A DNA stretch of 44,976 bases from a virus, in the IMG/VR virus record IMGVR_UViG_3300038682_000198, positions 1 through 44,976 of that record. One strand, 5' to 3'. Positions within the stretch are counted from its first letter, which is position 1, and every line of letters starts with the position of its first letter. Made by a program: the position numbers and the translations under genes. The notes under the pieces are model-generated. The model had not been told where the DNA came from and searched no databases. It saw only the letters and a program-made list of their open reading frames with translations. Shown here in pieces: positions 18,301 through 24,825 of the stretch.

Positions 18301-19454
18301 TATCCTATAAGTACGACCCTCAGATGGTCTACGAAGGATTTACCGTTAAGGTAAGCGAGGTCACGCGCGGGGCTAACGGTATCCTTGAGATTAGCGGCAG
18401 CGTTATCGATCCGCCTGCGCACACAAGAGACGTCGTTGACTTCACTAGCCTATCGGCGGGTGGCAGCACCTACTTATCATCCGGTGTCGATAACAGGGTT
18501 AGTCCAACCAAGTTTATCGGGCTTAACCTTCCTCCCCTCCTAGGTAACGATAATGATGCCGGGTTCTATGCTGCGGTCAGTGGTACGTCTAACGCATGGG
18601 GCGGGTGTGACGTCGAACGCAGCCTATCTGGCGGGGCCAGCTACGATAACTTGGCAAGCACTTCGGTTAGCACTGTTATCGGGAGAATTATCAGCGGCAC
18701 CCTTCTACCTTCACCCGACTGTGCGCTACCGGACATGTATAGCGATATTACCGTTGAACTCTATAACAAGGATGACACCTTGCAATCGATTACAGCGGAC
18801 GAACTGTTTGCTTCCGGTAATGCTGCGCTCATAGGGAAAGAAATCGTATCCTTCATGCTTGCGGACTATCTCGGGAATAACAGATACCGACTACACGGCG
18901 GTATGCTACGCGGGCAACTTGACACGGATCGTCCAGAGATTACCGACACGCATGTTACCGGAGAGGACTTCGTTCTACTCTCGGACTTGTCGATGCTTAG
19001 CATTGACGATGAGCTAGTTCGTAAGGACGTTTCAATTCCGTTTAAGGCCATCACCTATGATAGCACCGAGGCTATGACTCCGGTTACCTACTTTACGAAC
19101 GAGTGCGAGCGCCTTACCCCGTTCTCCCCGATCCACCTCACAGGTAGCCGTAATGGCGGCGGCGATCTTACTATCTCATGGACGCGCCAAGACAGGCTGT
19201 TCCGTGGATTTGTGGATAACTCCGATATTGGTATGTCGGAAGCGTCAGAGAAATATGAGATTGATATTATCCTAGAGGTTGGCGGGGTCGATACACCCGT
19301 TAGAACCTTAGAGGTGGTTGGCGCTACACAAGTGGTATACACTAGTGCAGAACAAAGCGCGGACGGTATCTCACCCGGCGACCCGGTAACCGTAAGAGCT
19401 TATCAAATATCCACCATTGTTGGACGTGGAAACTCTAAGAAAGGGATCGTTTAA
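15390..19454 (+). CDS. Tail tip / host specificity protein (GTA gp15-like)
   Basis: 1354 residues. The N-terminus has a Gly/Ala-rich hydrophobic start ('GSSLLGPIGGFLGSMLGSYID') followed by 'EGPRLDDLSTTRADVGVPIPLVYGADRVSGNII', the signature of the large tip proteins that end the tail operon in gene transfer agents and relatives. A central part (about 560-760) has the 'DILGLMFNPTF'-to-'RIDAAEINDKIVFRP' character of the phage-tail hub-like domain; the C-terminal half holds beta domains including an Fn3-like end ('GGGDLTISWTRQDRLF'). Two lectin-like insertions (around 275-440 and 800-980) with 'Y.VYVQCLGVYNY' and 'FKLGVRD' patterns are unusual. It probably contacts the receptor and organises the baseplate. 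The gene starts 1 base after the peptidase stop. Confidence 0.85.
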   Translation: MASLILGSIGSSLLGPIGGFLGSMLGSYIDQLLFAPKPQDVEGPRLDDLSTTRADVGVPIPLVYGADRVSGNIICSSEIIEVKKTKKVGSKGAKQKVTTYTYYIDMDVLLCEGPIIGVARIWADGKLIRGLRDSIVIDTEANAGKVGAFPYPDRYKAAMYDPKKVPWTLDPAGQSDGNYYLYNGVSFDVASAGEASDAEAKGRIVYWRDPVTDYYFPTPSSVAYNGSTVEVDNDYEYDHPALVITPITSSTDQEVVALNGPVVTNGQTVAYLNSFDAWSYISDAPGGALDASIDPLTHTLRFDRIYGSSWLIRDYDISETGLGIPNEVLDRGDTAYVSLKIYFADNGSSASYEVYVQCLGVYNYDYFEDTWDATIASEINFSTPHTFKVDRAKVPSGTRTLRVAIRKKMPGYVNLRDTDMYFPEGIIIDWTVSDSDSESVQNNALDQPSYYDVLAALDKQNAIIAQTGENGEIVYNDILGLMFNPTFTYNPSPSVRGWTDYYNLFAALNDWSPKSIFSYDKSNGITLYRGTSDQAQDPLMSEVVGGEVPAYKNRAHIVFDHMALADFGSRPPNLTFEVVRYENDRIGTVLVDFMTRATLEEKHYDISELPTEGIESYVAGYSVGNSTSYRAAMETLLSAFRIDAAEINDKIVFRPYARAADHAIPYDDLGATEAGSGTKDIVQLVYGDPLEMPKSVEAVFSDPGREYQANTAKYSRQVSKALNKASTQVAIVSYPHVMRMWAQNMLRQAWGERITAKFSLPHRDIYISPTDVVTFNKGEGVVDYATSSKEITPNIDVVILPGLAPDPNVSRYSTSVPLSIGNFTAGNGLFTNVYLSEQDGVPYIIETGLSNDYAIWQDFDLLALGVPQEAIDNGNVYVSFKLGVRDLSAFVTASTFVVGIGENEDGSPQLGEIYNHFAATNVIYGDTSEFKYGTVGGQLRPNDRWVRCLWRIQRAAAILGGSAYTGIELVVSYKYDPQMVYEGFTVKVSEVTRGANGILEISGSVIDPPAHTRDVVDFTSLSAGGSTYLSSGVDNRVSPTKFIGLNLPPLLGNDNDAGFYAAVSGTSNAWGGCDVERSLSGGASYDNLASTSVSTVIGRIISGTLLPSPDCALPDMYSDITVELYNKDDTLQSITADELFASGNAALIGKEIVSFMLADYLGNNRYRLHGGMLRGQLDTDRPEITDTHVTGEDFVLLSDLSMLSIDDELVRKDVSIPFKAITYDSTEAMTPVTYFTNECERLTPFSPIHLTGSRNGGGDLTISWTRQDRLFRGFVDNSDIGMSEASEKYEIDIILEVGGVDTPVRTLEVVGATQVVYTSAEQSADGISPGDPVTVRAYQISTIVGRGNSKKGIV
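18781..18794. repeat. Dispersed palindrome, copy 6 (in tail tip gene)
   Basis: TGCAATCGATTACA in codon phase 1 (L-Q-S-I-T). The TACA arm is on the right here, so this copy is inverted relative to most. Confidence 0.85.
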
Positions 19455-19455
19455 T

Positions 19456-20244
19456 ATGAGTACGTCTTCGCTACTGCAAATCTTCCAGATTACAGAAAGT
19501 CAGTCACAGAAAGCTTTAGCGGTAAACCTTGCCGTATCTCAGCTTGAGCAAGCCATCGCGGATATGTACGAGGTCGATACTACGGCGGCGGACACGACCG
19601 GGTATGATCTTGTGCTTGATTACGACGATACAAACGACCTGACGTCCCGACAAGCACTGCGCTGCATCTACATGGTGCTTAGCGCCGATGCGACGGCGAG
19701 CTTCAATGTCATCCACCCGCAGCATAAGCACCTGTTCTTTATCCGTAACGAGTCCTCTTATGCGGCGACTGTCAAAACGGACCATGCGGGGAGCGTTGGC
19801 TTTATCGTCGAGGGCGGGGCATTCCTGATTTGCTATTGCGACGGGACTGATATTATCGATATGAGCAAGGCATTCAGCGTGCCGTCGATTATTCAGCATG
19901 AAAGCTACGATGTTTCCTTCTACGCAACTCCGGTCGCGGATGAGGTAATCGCAAAGTTTCTGGTAAGGCATGATGCAACATTTATGTCGGACTTTGCGGG
20001 TAGCCTAGGGATTGTCGATACCAATCCTGCCGCCTCTTTTGTCATGTCAGTCAAGAACGGTGCAACAGAGATTGGCACCATCACTATCAGCATGGGCGGG
20101 GCCTATACTTTCACCACCACGGCCTCTGCGCAGATCAACATAACGGCTGGCGATGTACTGACCGTTAACGCTCCTGCGGTCGCTGATACGACAATTAAGG
20201 GAATCGTGTTTGCCCTTAACGGGGCAATGGTGGTCGATCAATAA
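19456..20244 (+). CDS. Tail fibre-like protein
   Basis: 262 residues from ATG 19456, 1 base after the tip gene stop. The upstream in-frame start at 19417 would lie inside the tip gene. The N-terminal half contains 'ITESQSQKALAVNLAVSQLEQAI', a helical segment resembling phage fibre attachment regions (DUF2793-like proteins have 'i..sQaqKevtvNeal..ld'). The C-terminal 80 residues ('FVMSVKNGATEIGTITIS', 'GDVLTVNAPAVADTTIKGI') match the beta-sandwich end module common in fibre and receptor-binding proteins. A role as fibre or tip appendage is likely. Confidence 0.65.
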   Translation: MSTSSLLQIFQITESQSQKALAVNLAVSQLEQAIADMYEVDTTAADTTGYDLVLDYDDTNDLTSRQALRCIYMVLSADATASFNVIHPQHKHLFFIRNESSYAATVKTDHAGSVGFIVEGGAFLICYCDGTDIIDMSKAFSVPSIIQHESYDVSFYATPVADEVIAKFLVRHDATFMSDFAGSLGIVDTNPAASFVMSVKNGATEIGTITISMGGAYTFTTTASAQINITAGDVLTVNAPAVADTTIKGIVFALNGAMVVDQ

Positions 20245-20258
20245 GATGCCTTGAAACA

Positions 20259-20324
20259 GCCCGTATAATTCTATATTGTACGGGTAATCCATTCCTAGCT
20301 AGATATACCCCATTTTACCCGTAA
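20259..20324 (+). promoter_or_regulatory. Mutually exclusive hairpins ahead of the lysis genes
   Basis: Three arms lie in the 104-base gap before 20349. cccgtataat (20260-20269) pairs with attgtacggg (20275-20284) over 10 bp with one G-U. The second arm, as tacgggtaa (20279-20287), also pairs perfectly over 9 bp with ttacccgta (20315-20323). The two hairpins exclude each other. No T-run follows either, so this may be a translational or stability switch rather than a terminator/antiterminator. Confidence 0.5.
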
Positions 20325-20348
20325 ACCACGCACCGCAATGGGTACCCC

Positions 20349-20591
20349 ATGGATCAAGTTATCGCTAAGGCAGCGGACAGCATATTTGCGTATGGAATTC
20401 TCGGCCTAGGCTGGTTGCTGTACCTTGTTGAACGCTACTATGTGTCACCTAAAAAGGACGAACAAGCAAGAAAAGACCTTGAGTCCGTTAGCGGGGATTA
20501 CAAGGCATTAACCGAGCAGTTCAATACTACTCTGACGCAATTCACGGTAGTTCTTGAGCAGGTGCGGGAAAATCTCAGGAGAATGCCGTGA
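20349..20591 (+). CDS. Small membrane protein with coiled coil, lysis region
   Basis: 80 residues: one membrane segment at about 11-31 ('IFAYGILGLGWLLYLVERYY'), then a charged coiled-coil region (about 37-76). This layout is common for small phage membrane proteins beside holin and spanin genes, but no family can be named and a holin function is not shown. The ATG at 20349 lies in a small 'atggg tac cccat' stem. The TGA overlaps the next start (TGATG), so the two genes are coupled. Confidence 0.6.
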   Translation: MDQVIAKAADSIFAYGILGLGWLLYLVERYYVSPKKDEQARKDLESVSGDYKALTEQFNTTLTQFTVVLEQVRENLRRMP

Positions 20592-20779
20592 TGCAAATCA
20601 ACATTTTCCATAAGATGCTATCCCGCCGTCTCGACCGACCGGAAGAGGCGAAAGAGCTAATCGCCAACACAAAAAAACATAAACAACGTATCGAAGGGGA
20701 GTTCGCACACGTTGAGAAATTGTTGCAGGCCACACTAAACGAGCTTGCAACAAAAGGGGCTAAGAATGATGAACATTGA
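20591..20779 (+). CDS. Small charged hypothetical protein, lysis region
   Basis: 62 residues from ATG 20591 (TGATG overlap); a GTG one codon upstream is in frame. It is fully helical and highly charged, with no membrane segment or signal. It begins 'MQINIFHKMLSRR'. It overlaps the next gene by 14 bases. Its place between two membrane-protein genes suggests a cytoplasmic partner in the lysis cassette, but this is positional only; nothing in the sequence identifies a function. Confidence 0.55.
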   Translation: MQINIFHKMLSRRLDRPEEAKELIANTKKHKQRIEGEFAHVEKLLQATLNELATKGAKNDEH

Positions 20780-21248
20780 AACGTTGCAGGATACCCTTGA
20801 GGTGTTCTTCCATATTGCGCTACCAGTATCGGGGGTTATCTTTTTCATAGTATCTATCTGGGGCGTCCTAGGGTTTATGCCGACCTTACGGCAAGTGCTC
20901 GATAAGACACGCCGTACCGCTGCGGTCTGGCTGGCGCTAGCTATCATCTGCGGGTTTGCCATCAATGCGTTTATCGTTGGTATCCTCGTTATCTTTGATA
21001 CGTTCAACCTGCCAATCGTCGATAACCCACTAGCCGCCGCTGTTCGGCTCTGGTGGAGGGTATCGGCGTCCACCGTCGTCTACATGCATTTCTACGCAAG
21101 GTATCGCGCTCTCCCGATTGACGAGCGCGCTCACTGGTCGCCGATGCTCATGCCCTTCTACCCGAACAAGCATACTCTTATGTACAGGTTGCTATGCCCC
21201 GTCCTTCGTATAGGGCGTAAGGAATGCACACCTGAAAGCAGAGAGTAA
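20766..21248 (+). CDS. Integral membrane protein, holin candidate
   Basis: 160 residues starting MMNIETLQDTL; the ATG at 20766 follows 'aaggggc'. Two strong membrane segments are visible (about 13-37 and 50-77) and a third weaker hydrophobic stretch near 85-105, followed by a charged C-terminal tail of about 50 residues rich in Arg, Pro and His. Being the gene directly before the spanin pair makes it the best holin candidate in the window, but the long cytoplasmic tail is unlike most small holins. No recognised family. Confidence 0.6.
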   Translation: MMNIETLQDTLEVFFHIALPVSGVIFFIVSIWGVLGFMPTLRQVLDKTRRTAAVWLALAIICGFAINAFIVGILVIFDTFNLPIVDNPLAAAVRLWWRVSASTVVYMHFYARYRALPIDERAHWSPMLMPFYPNKHTLMYRLLCPVLRIGRKECTPESRE

Positions 21249-21253
21249 GGTTT

Positions 21254-21267
21254 TACAATCGATTGCA
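21254..21267. repeat. Dispersed palindrome, copy 7
   Basis: TACAATCGATTGCA, intergenic, ending only 4 bases before the i-spanin ATG at 21272, overlapping the position where a ribosome binding site is expected. A bound protein could therefore affect this gene. Confidence 0.9.
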
Positions 21268-21271
21268 AGCC

Positions 21272-21592
21272 ATGATCAGCACGATACAAAAATACCTAAT
21301 CACCGCACTGGTCGCCCTGCTTATCGCAGCGGCGGCTTATGCCTATTTCCAGCAACGCAAAATTCATAACCTATCGCTCAGTAATAGCAATTTAACGGCG
21401 GAGCTAGGGGCCACCCAGACTTTGCTAGACGGATACAAGGAAACGGCGGCGCTTCGTAAGGTACAGGACGCACGAAAGAAGCAAATAGAGGAAGAACAAA
21501 ATGCGGTGCTTGGACAGATACGCGTCGAACCGAACGGCGATAAAGAGCTTAGCCCTTATCTGTCTAACGCTGCTAAGCGCTTGTGGCCCTAA
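21272..21592 (+). CDS. i-spanin (Rz-like)
   Basis: 106 residues. An N-terminal signal-anchor (about 8-26, Leu/Ala-rich) is followed by a periplasmic coiled coil (about 30-85) and a Pro-containing end, the standard layout of inner-membrane spanins. The next gene starts inside it in another frame and encodes a short lipoprotein, which makes a two-component spanin pair that fuses inner and outer membranes at the end of lysis. Start is ATG 21272; an upstream alternative at 21263 would be inside the palindrome. A Gram-negative host follows from the presence of spanins. Confidence 0.8.
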   Translation: MISTIQKYLITALVALLIAAAAYAYFQQRKIHNLSLSNSNLTAELGATQTLLDGYKETAALRKVQDARKKQIEEEQNAVLGQIRVEPNGDKELSPYLSNAAKRLWP

Positions 21593-21797
21593 AATCATCT
21601 ATGTCGAAAATAGGGAAGCGCTTAAAACGCTGGACCTAACGCCATGCCCCGGCTACTCTGGCCCGACACCTCGTATAGAGGAAACCTTCGCGGTAGCCGC
21701 CGCAACAGAGAAGTTCGCAAACGCCTGCACTTCTGCTAAACTGGACGCAGTAAGGGAATACGCATACGCGAAACCCGTAAACACGAAAGGAAAGTAA
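21501..21797 (+). CDS. o-spanin lipoprotein (Rz1-like)
   Basis: 98 residues, starting inside the i-spanin gene in a different frame and running 205 bases past it. Residues 14-28 form a signal peptide with the lipobox L-S-A-C, so Cys28 would be lipidated and the mature protein of about 70 residues anchored in the outer membrane. It contains several Pro residues and a helical end, but fewer Pro than lambda Rz1. The partial embedding is a common spanin arrangement. The ATG at 21501 lies after 'gaggaagaac', a usable ribosome binding site. Confidence 0.8.
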   Translation: MRCLDRYASNRTAIKSLALICLTLLSACGPKIIYVENREALKTLDLTPCPGYSGPTPRIEETFAVAAATEKFANACTSAKLDAVREYAYAKPVNTKGK

Positions 21798-22043
21798 ATG
21801 AATATCTCGAAAGACGCATGGACACTGATTGGTACGGGGTCGTTTACCCTCCAAGCTAACGGCGGGTGTGCCGTGTTATTGCGGTCTGCTGCCGCGCTGC
21901 CAAGCGCCGATGACCTGTTTGGTGATAATGACTTCATCCTTGATCGCGGGGATACCGTCACATTGAACGCTGGCACGGACAATCTGTATGCACGCGCGCG
22001 CGGGTCTTCATCCCCCGTTACCGTTGCTGCCCTGTCTGCATAA
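21798..22043 (+). CDS. Small beta-rich protein, fibre region
   Basis: 81 residues, starting directly after the o-spanin stop. The sequence alternates polar and hydrophobic residues, with 'GSFTLQANGGCAVLLRSA' and 'DRGDTVTLNAGTDNLYARARGS', like small beta-sandwich modules found in phage head-decoration or fibre proteins. No family recognised. The good 'aaaggaaag' ribosome binding site supports expression. It leads into a hairpin at 22048 and then two fibre-like genes, so a virion surface role is more likely than lysis. Confidence 0.55.
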   Translation: MNISKDAWTLIGTGSFTLQANGGCAVLLRSAAALPSADDLFGDNDFILDRGDTVTLNAGTDNLYARARGSSSPVTVAALSA

Positions 22044-22047
22044 TTAA

Positions 22048-22068
22048 TAGCGGGGGCTATCCCCGCTA
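22048..22068 (+). other. Intergenic hairpin
   Basis: tagcgggg (22048-22055) pairs with ccccgcta (22061-22068), 8 bp with a 5-base loop. No T-run follows, so it is a weak terminator or processing site at most. Confidence 0.6.
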
Positions 22069-22092
22069 CCTCAATAAATAGGAGGGGTGACA

Positions 22093-22641
22093 ATGCCCGC
22101 TTTTTCGTTTGGATCACCGGGCAGACTCCCGGCTACGCTGTTCACCGAACTTACCGATGCCCCTGCTACCCTTGTGGCCGGGAAATACGTCGTCGTTAAT
22201 GAGGACGGAACTGCCCTAGAGCTAGTTGACGCCCCTTCGACTACCTTCCCAGACTTTGCTGGGAATACCGGAAAGGCTCTTGTCGTAAATGCGACTGAGG
22301 ATGGGGTGGTATGGGGAACGGTAACGGCTTCCGCCCCCGCGATTGCCCTTGTAACGGATGCGGCGGCGAACCGTGATCTGGTTAACGGGGATTTCGATGG
22401 AAACAAGGTGTTGCGTGCGGGTAGTGCTTCCGCCATGACGCTTACCGTTAATTCTGGGCTTACGGGTACAGAGATACTTACGGTTATCCGCATCGCCGCA
22501 GGGACCGTTACCTTTGTGGCTGGCGCTGGTGTTACCATCAACTCAGCGGGCGGCGCTCTCAGTCTACGCGCGCAGTACTCATCCGCCATGCTCCTACCTG
22601 ATGGGACCGATAATTATATCCTGATCGGAGACATTGAATGA
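22093..22641 (+). CDS. Fibre-like structural protein
   Basis: 182 residues from ATG 22093, which has 'ggagggg' at optimal distance; an in-frame GTG at 22087 lies inside that ribosome binding site. Residues 1-80 contain 'LTDAPATLVAGKYVVVNEDGTALELVDAP', a motif repeated in many phage tail fibre and appendage proteins. The C-terminal half ('NKVLRAGSASAMTLTVNSGLTGTEILTVIRIAAGTVTFVAGAGV') resembles short beta-helix or collar-type fibre modules. The last codons overlap the next start (ATGA), so it is coupled to the 22638 gene. Probably a virion appendage. Confidence 0.65.
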   Translation: MPAFSFGSPGRLPATLFTELTDAPATLVAGKYVVVNEDGTALELVDAPSTTFPDFAGNTGKALVVNATEDGVVWGTVTASAPAIALVTDAAANRDLVNGDFDGNKVLRAGSASAMTLTVNSGLTGTEILTVIRIAAGTVTFVAGAGVTINSAGGALSLRAQYSSAMLLPDGTDNYILIGDIE

Positions 22642-23672
22642 GTATGCTAAGTCATCTAGGGGTTGTTGCTTCGTCTCTGCGGCTATCCCTGACGCCGCCG
22701 CCTGCGTCCTACGATTTTCCGTTATTGAGCATTCGCGCGGATACTGGCGATGCGGCTGATTGGACCGTTGACGTTGGTAACCTGTACCAATGGCCTACGG
22801 ATACGACATACTGGATTACGTCGGATACAACAGAACGTTCGCGTATGTATCAGTCGTTCGCAATCCCCGCCTCCTATTTCCCTGAGATTGATAATGGCAA
22901 TGGGCGTATATCCATAGAGCACTATATCCAAACGTACACGGATGACGATGATGTGGCGGCGTTCATCGAATTCTATGACGTCTCATCCGGGTTCCTAGGG
23001 CATGTCCACACCCCCACCGAAAACCCCTCGACCCCTGTAACCATTTCAGTGCCAAGCACTATTGTACCACCCGGCGCGCGATCTGTAAAAATCGGCTGGC
23101 ATGGGGCGAGGTTTAGCGGAAGTGAACTTAGCGCCTATGTTCGTGACATTGCATCAACACTGACGTTAGAGACTGTTACACCGAATACGGACGCAGTGGT
23201 GCTGTATGCTAAACTTAATGCGGACATTACCGGATGGACCGTACTATCTGGCAATTTTTCAGTACGTACTTACGCCGATGCTGACGATTGGGAATGGGCC
23301 GATGTTGATTACTTCGTTGGTGGCGCGTCAAACACCTACGCCCATGCTGAGTACACGCCAACCATATCAGCAACATGGCTCAGTAAGATTGCGACAGGAA
23401 ACGTGCGCGCAATCTTTAGGGGATCAATACTTCGGGCCAATGTCGGTGATGCTGTCAGTTTCGGGCTACGCTTCAATAATGGTACCACAAATCCAGAAGA
23501 AAAAACTGGTGAGGTATCCATGGCAAACGCAGAACTAGCCTACGTTGAACTCGATAGGGCAGTCCCGTCGGATACCACTGGTATCGATTTGATCCTTGAG
23601 TTTTTCCGTCATGACGGCGCTTACAATGACGGGGCCGCAGAAAAGCTCAGCGTGATGCTTTACGAGACGTAG
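22638..23672 (+). CDS. Putative fibre/receptor-binding protein
   Basis: 344 residues, translationally coupled to the preceding fibre gene by an ATGA overlap. The protein appears to hold two similar beta domains: about 30-170 and about 185-344 both contain an opening 'W.v..gn...' element followed by an aromatic-rich stretch and a strand pattern '...RISIEHYIQTY..' / '...NVRAIFRGSILRA..'. This suggests a duplicated jelly-roll or carbohydrate-binding-like fold. Similar segments occur in the tip protein's insertions. A role in receptor or surface-glycan binding is inferred; no catalytic motif is visible. Confidence 0.55.
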   Translation: MSMLSHLGVVASSLRLSLTPPPASYDFPLLSIRADTGDAADWTVDVGNLYQWPTDTTYWITSDTTERSRMYQSFAIPASYFPEIDNGNGRISIEHYIQTYTDDDDVAAFIEFYDVSSGFLGHVHTPTENPSTPVTISVPSTIVPPGARSVKIGWHGARFSGSELSAYVRDIASTLTLETVTPNTDAVVLYAKLNADITGWTVLSGNFSVRTYADADDWEWADVDYFVGGASNTYAHAEYTPTISATWLSKIATGNVRAIFRGSILRANVGDAVSFGLRFNNGTTNPEEKTGEVSMANAELAYVELDRAVPSDTTGIDLILEFFRHDGAYNDGAAEKLSVMLYET

Positions 23673-23697
23673 TACCACACATAAAAAGGTGGCCTCT

Positions 23698-23711
23698 TGC
23701 AATCGATTGCA
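23698..23711. repeat. Dispersed palindrome, copy 8 (perfect)
   Basis: TGCAATCGATTGCA, a perfect 14-bp palindrome, intergenic, 61 bases before the gene at 23773. Confidence 0.92.
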
Positions 23712-23772
23712 CTATACTAACCGCACGAAACCTTAAATGGCGTAGTGTAACCCAGAACCGAAAGGAAATACC

Positions 23773-24585
23773 ATGCGTAAGACACTCGTAAATCATGCAG
23801 TGGCAGTGACCCCATCCTCGTCGTCGGCTGTCCTTGCCCTTGCCGTCTTCAAGCTCGCACAGGAAAACTCGATCAACCGGATCGTCGCCGAGGTAACCGC
23901 AAACTCGACTGAATTGACGGACTCGACGGGTGGTAACGCATCCGATGCGCTCTCTTTCATCCCCACGATTGACGTGTCGGATTCCACCGACGGTATCGCG
24001 ACTGCTGCGGCGACCACGTACTTTGGTGAAGTCGTCCAACGTCACGATGAAATCGCCTCTGTGCTGAATTCGCTTTCGGTTGCAGTACTCCCCGGCACCA
24101 TCACCGCCGATATGTCCACGGCTGGCGGCTCGATCACCGGGACCATGTCAGCGTACACCGCCGTCGCGCAGGCGTCCGCCCTACTTGTCAGCGCTTCCGG
24201 TGCGAACGAGTGGCTTGTCGCTATCCGCAACAATATCTCCGCCCTCGCAGCGCTTACGAACCGTTTGTTGGTTGCAGTCGGCCTGCCGACCATCGAAGAC
24301 AACTCAGGTGGTGTCTTCGAGGTTACAACGGCGGACGGGTTGATCTACACCTATGACATTACCGTCGATGGCCTCGCGGCGCTTACCTCGTCTGCTGCCA
24401 CTGTGGATGAAACGCAGTTCCGCTTTGCAATGGCGGCGATCAAAGACAACCTGTCCACCCTTGCCGACGCTGTGAATTCGCTCATTGCACTCTCCGCCCC
24501 TGTTCCGACTGTTGTTGCTGCCTCTTCCGAAGCTCCGCGTGGGGCCAAGCTTGAAGTGGCAACTTCCGCAGGTGGCGGGGCCTAG
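23773..24585 (+). CDS. Unknown protein with high-expression codon use
   Basis: 270 residues, Ala/Ser/Thr/Val-rich, no Cys and little Trp; no family recognised. It has several helical segments ('HDEIASVLNSLSVAVL', 'EWLVAIRNNISALAALTNRLLVAVG', 'QFRFAMAAIKDNLSTLADAVNSLI'), the last two looking like two copies of one helical unit. It stands alone, with a palindrome upstream, a clean 'gaaagga' ribosome binding site, and a strong terminator directly after. Codon use resembles the capsid and tail-tube genes rather than the neighbouring fibre genes, which suggests an abundant product such as a virion accessory protein. Function unknown. Confidence 0.65.
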   Translation: MRKTLVNHAVAVTPSSSSAVLALAVFKLAQENSINRIVAEVTANSTELTDSTGGNASDALSFIPTIDVSDSTDGIATAAATTYFGEVVQRHDEIASVLNSLSVAVLPGTITADMSTAGGSITGTMSAYTAVAQASALLVSASGANEWLVAIRNNISALAALTNRLLVAVGLPTIEDNSGGVFEVTTADGLIYTYDITVDGLAALTSSAATVDETQFRFAMAAIKDNLSTLADAVNSLIALSAPVPTVVAASSEAPRGAKLEVATSAGGGA

Positions 24586-24606
24586 TAGCCTCTTACCGAT
24601 AAACTT

Positions 24607-24633
24607 AAAGGGCGGCTTCGGTCGCCTTTTTTT
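24607..24633 (+). terminator. Strong intrinsic terminator ending the late region
   Basis: A G/C stem ggcggc-ttcg-gtcgcc with a UUCG tetraloop (24611-24626), extended by flanking A/T pairs, is followed by seven or more T. It closes the structural-gene half of the window. Confidence 0.92.
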
Positions 24634-24651
24634 ATGGATAGAATAATCCTA

Positions 24652-24680
24652 TTGCGCGCTAAAGAACTATACTCTATACC
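24652..24680 (+). promoter_or_regulatory. Possible weak promoter
   Basis: ttgcgc (24652-24657) and tatacc (24675-24680) are 17 bases apart. The match to sigma70 boxes is mediocre; it is listed because it lies between two terminators in a gene-free stretch. Confidence 0.25.
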
Positions 24681-24806
24681 TATATTCACTTGCTGCGGGG
24701 GCGTTACCGACCCATCCCCTAAGCACTTCGGGACTTGGATACCCCGATTAGCCAGATCGAGCGCTGCTCCGTTGTTTGCACAAATGGGCGCTCGGTCTGG
24801 CTTTTT
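24681..24806 (+). ncRNA. Possible structured RNA between two terminators
   Basis: The stretch between the terminator at 24607 and the gene at 24826 has no convincing coding content; the in-frame extension of the downstream gene through it is Cys/Pro/Arg-rich and unnatural. It contains complementary G- and C-runs and ends in a long terminator hairpin (24750-24806). Either a small RNA or a terminated leader of the next operon would explain this. Confidence 0.35.
24750..24806 (+). terminator. Long terminator hairpin
   Basis: agccagatcgagcgc (24750-24764) pairs with gcgctcggtctggct (24788-24802) over 15 bp with one G-U. A smaller ttgt/acaa stem is in the loop, and five T follow (24802-24806). 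Confidence 0.85.
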
Positions 24807-24825
24807 AATTCAGCGAGGTAATAGA

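Noticed and set aside
20251-20269. Promoter from ttgaaa and tataat
   Set aside because: The boxes are only 7 bases apart; the tataat is part of the hairpin arm.
24634-24825. N-terminal extension of the 24826 gene
   Set aside because: It runs through a terminator hairpin and has a Cys/Pro/Arg-rich, unnatural composition; ATG 24826 has a proper ribosome binding site.
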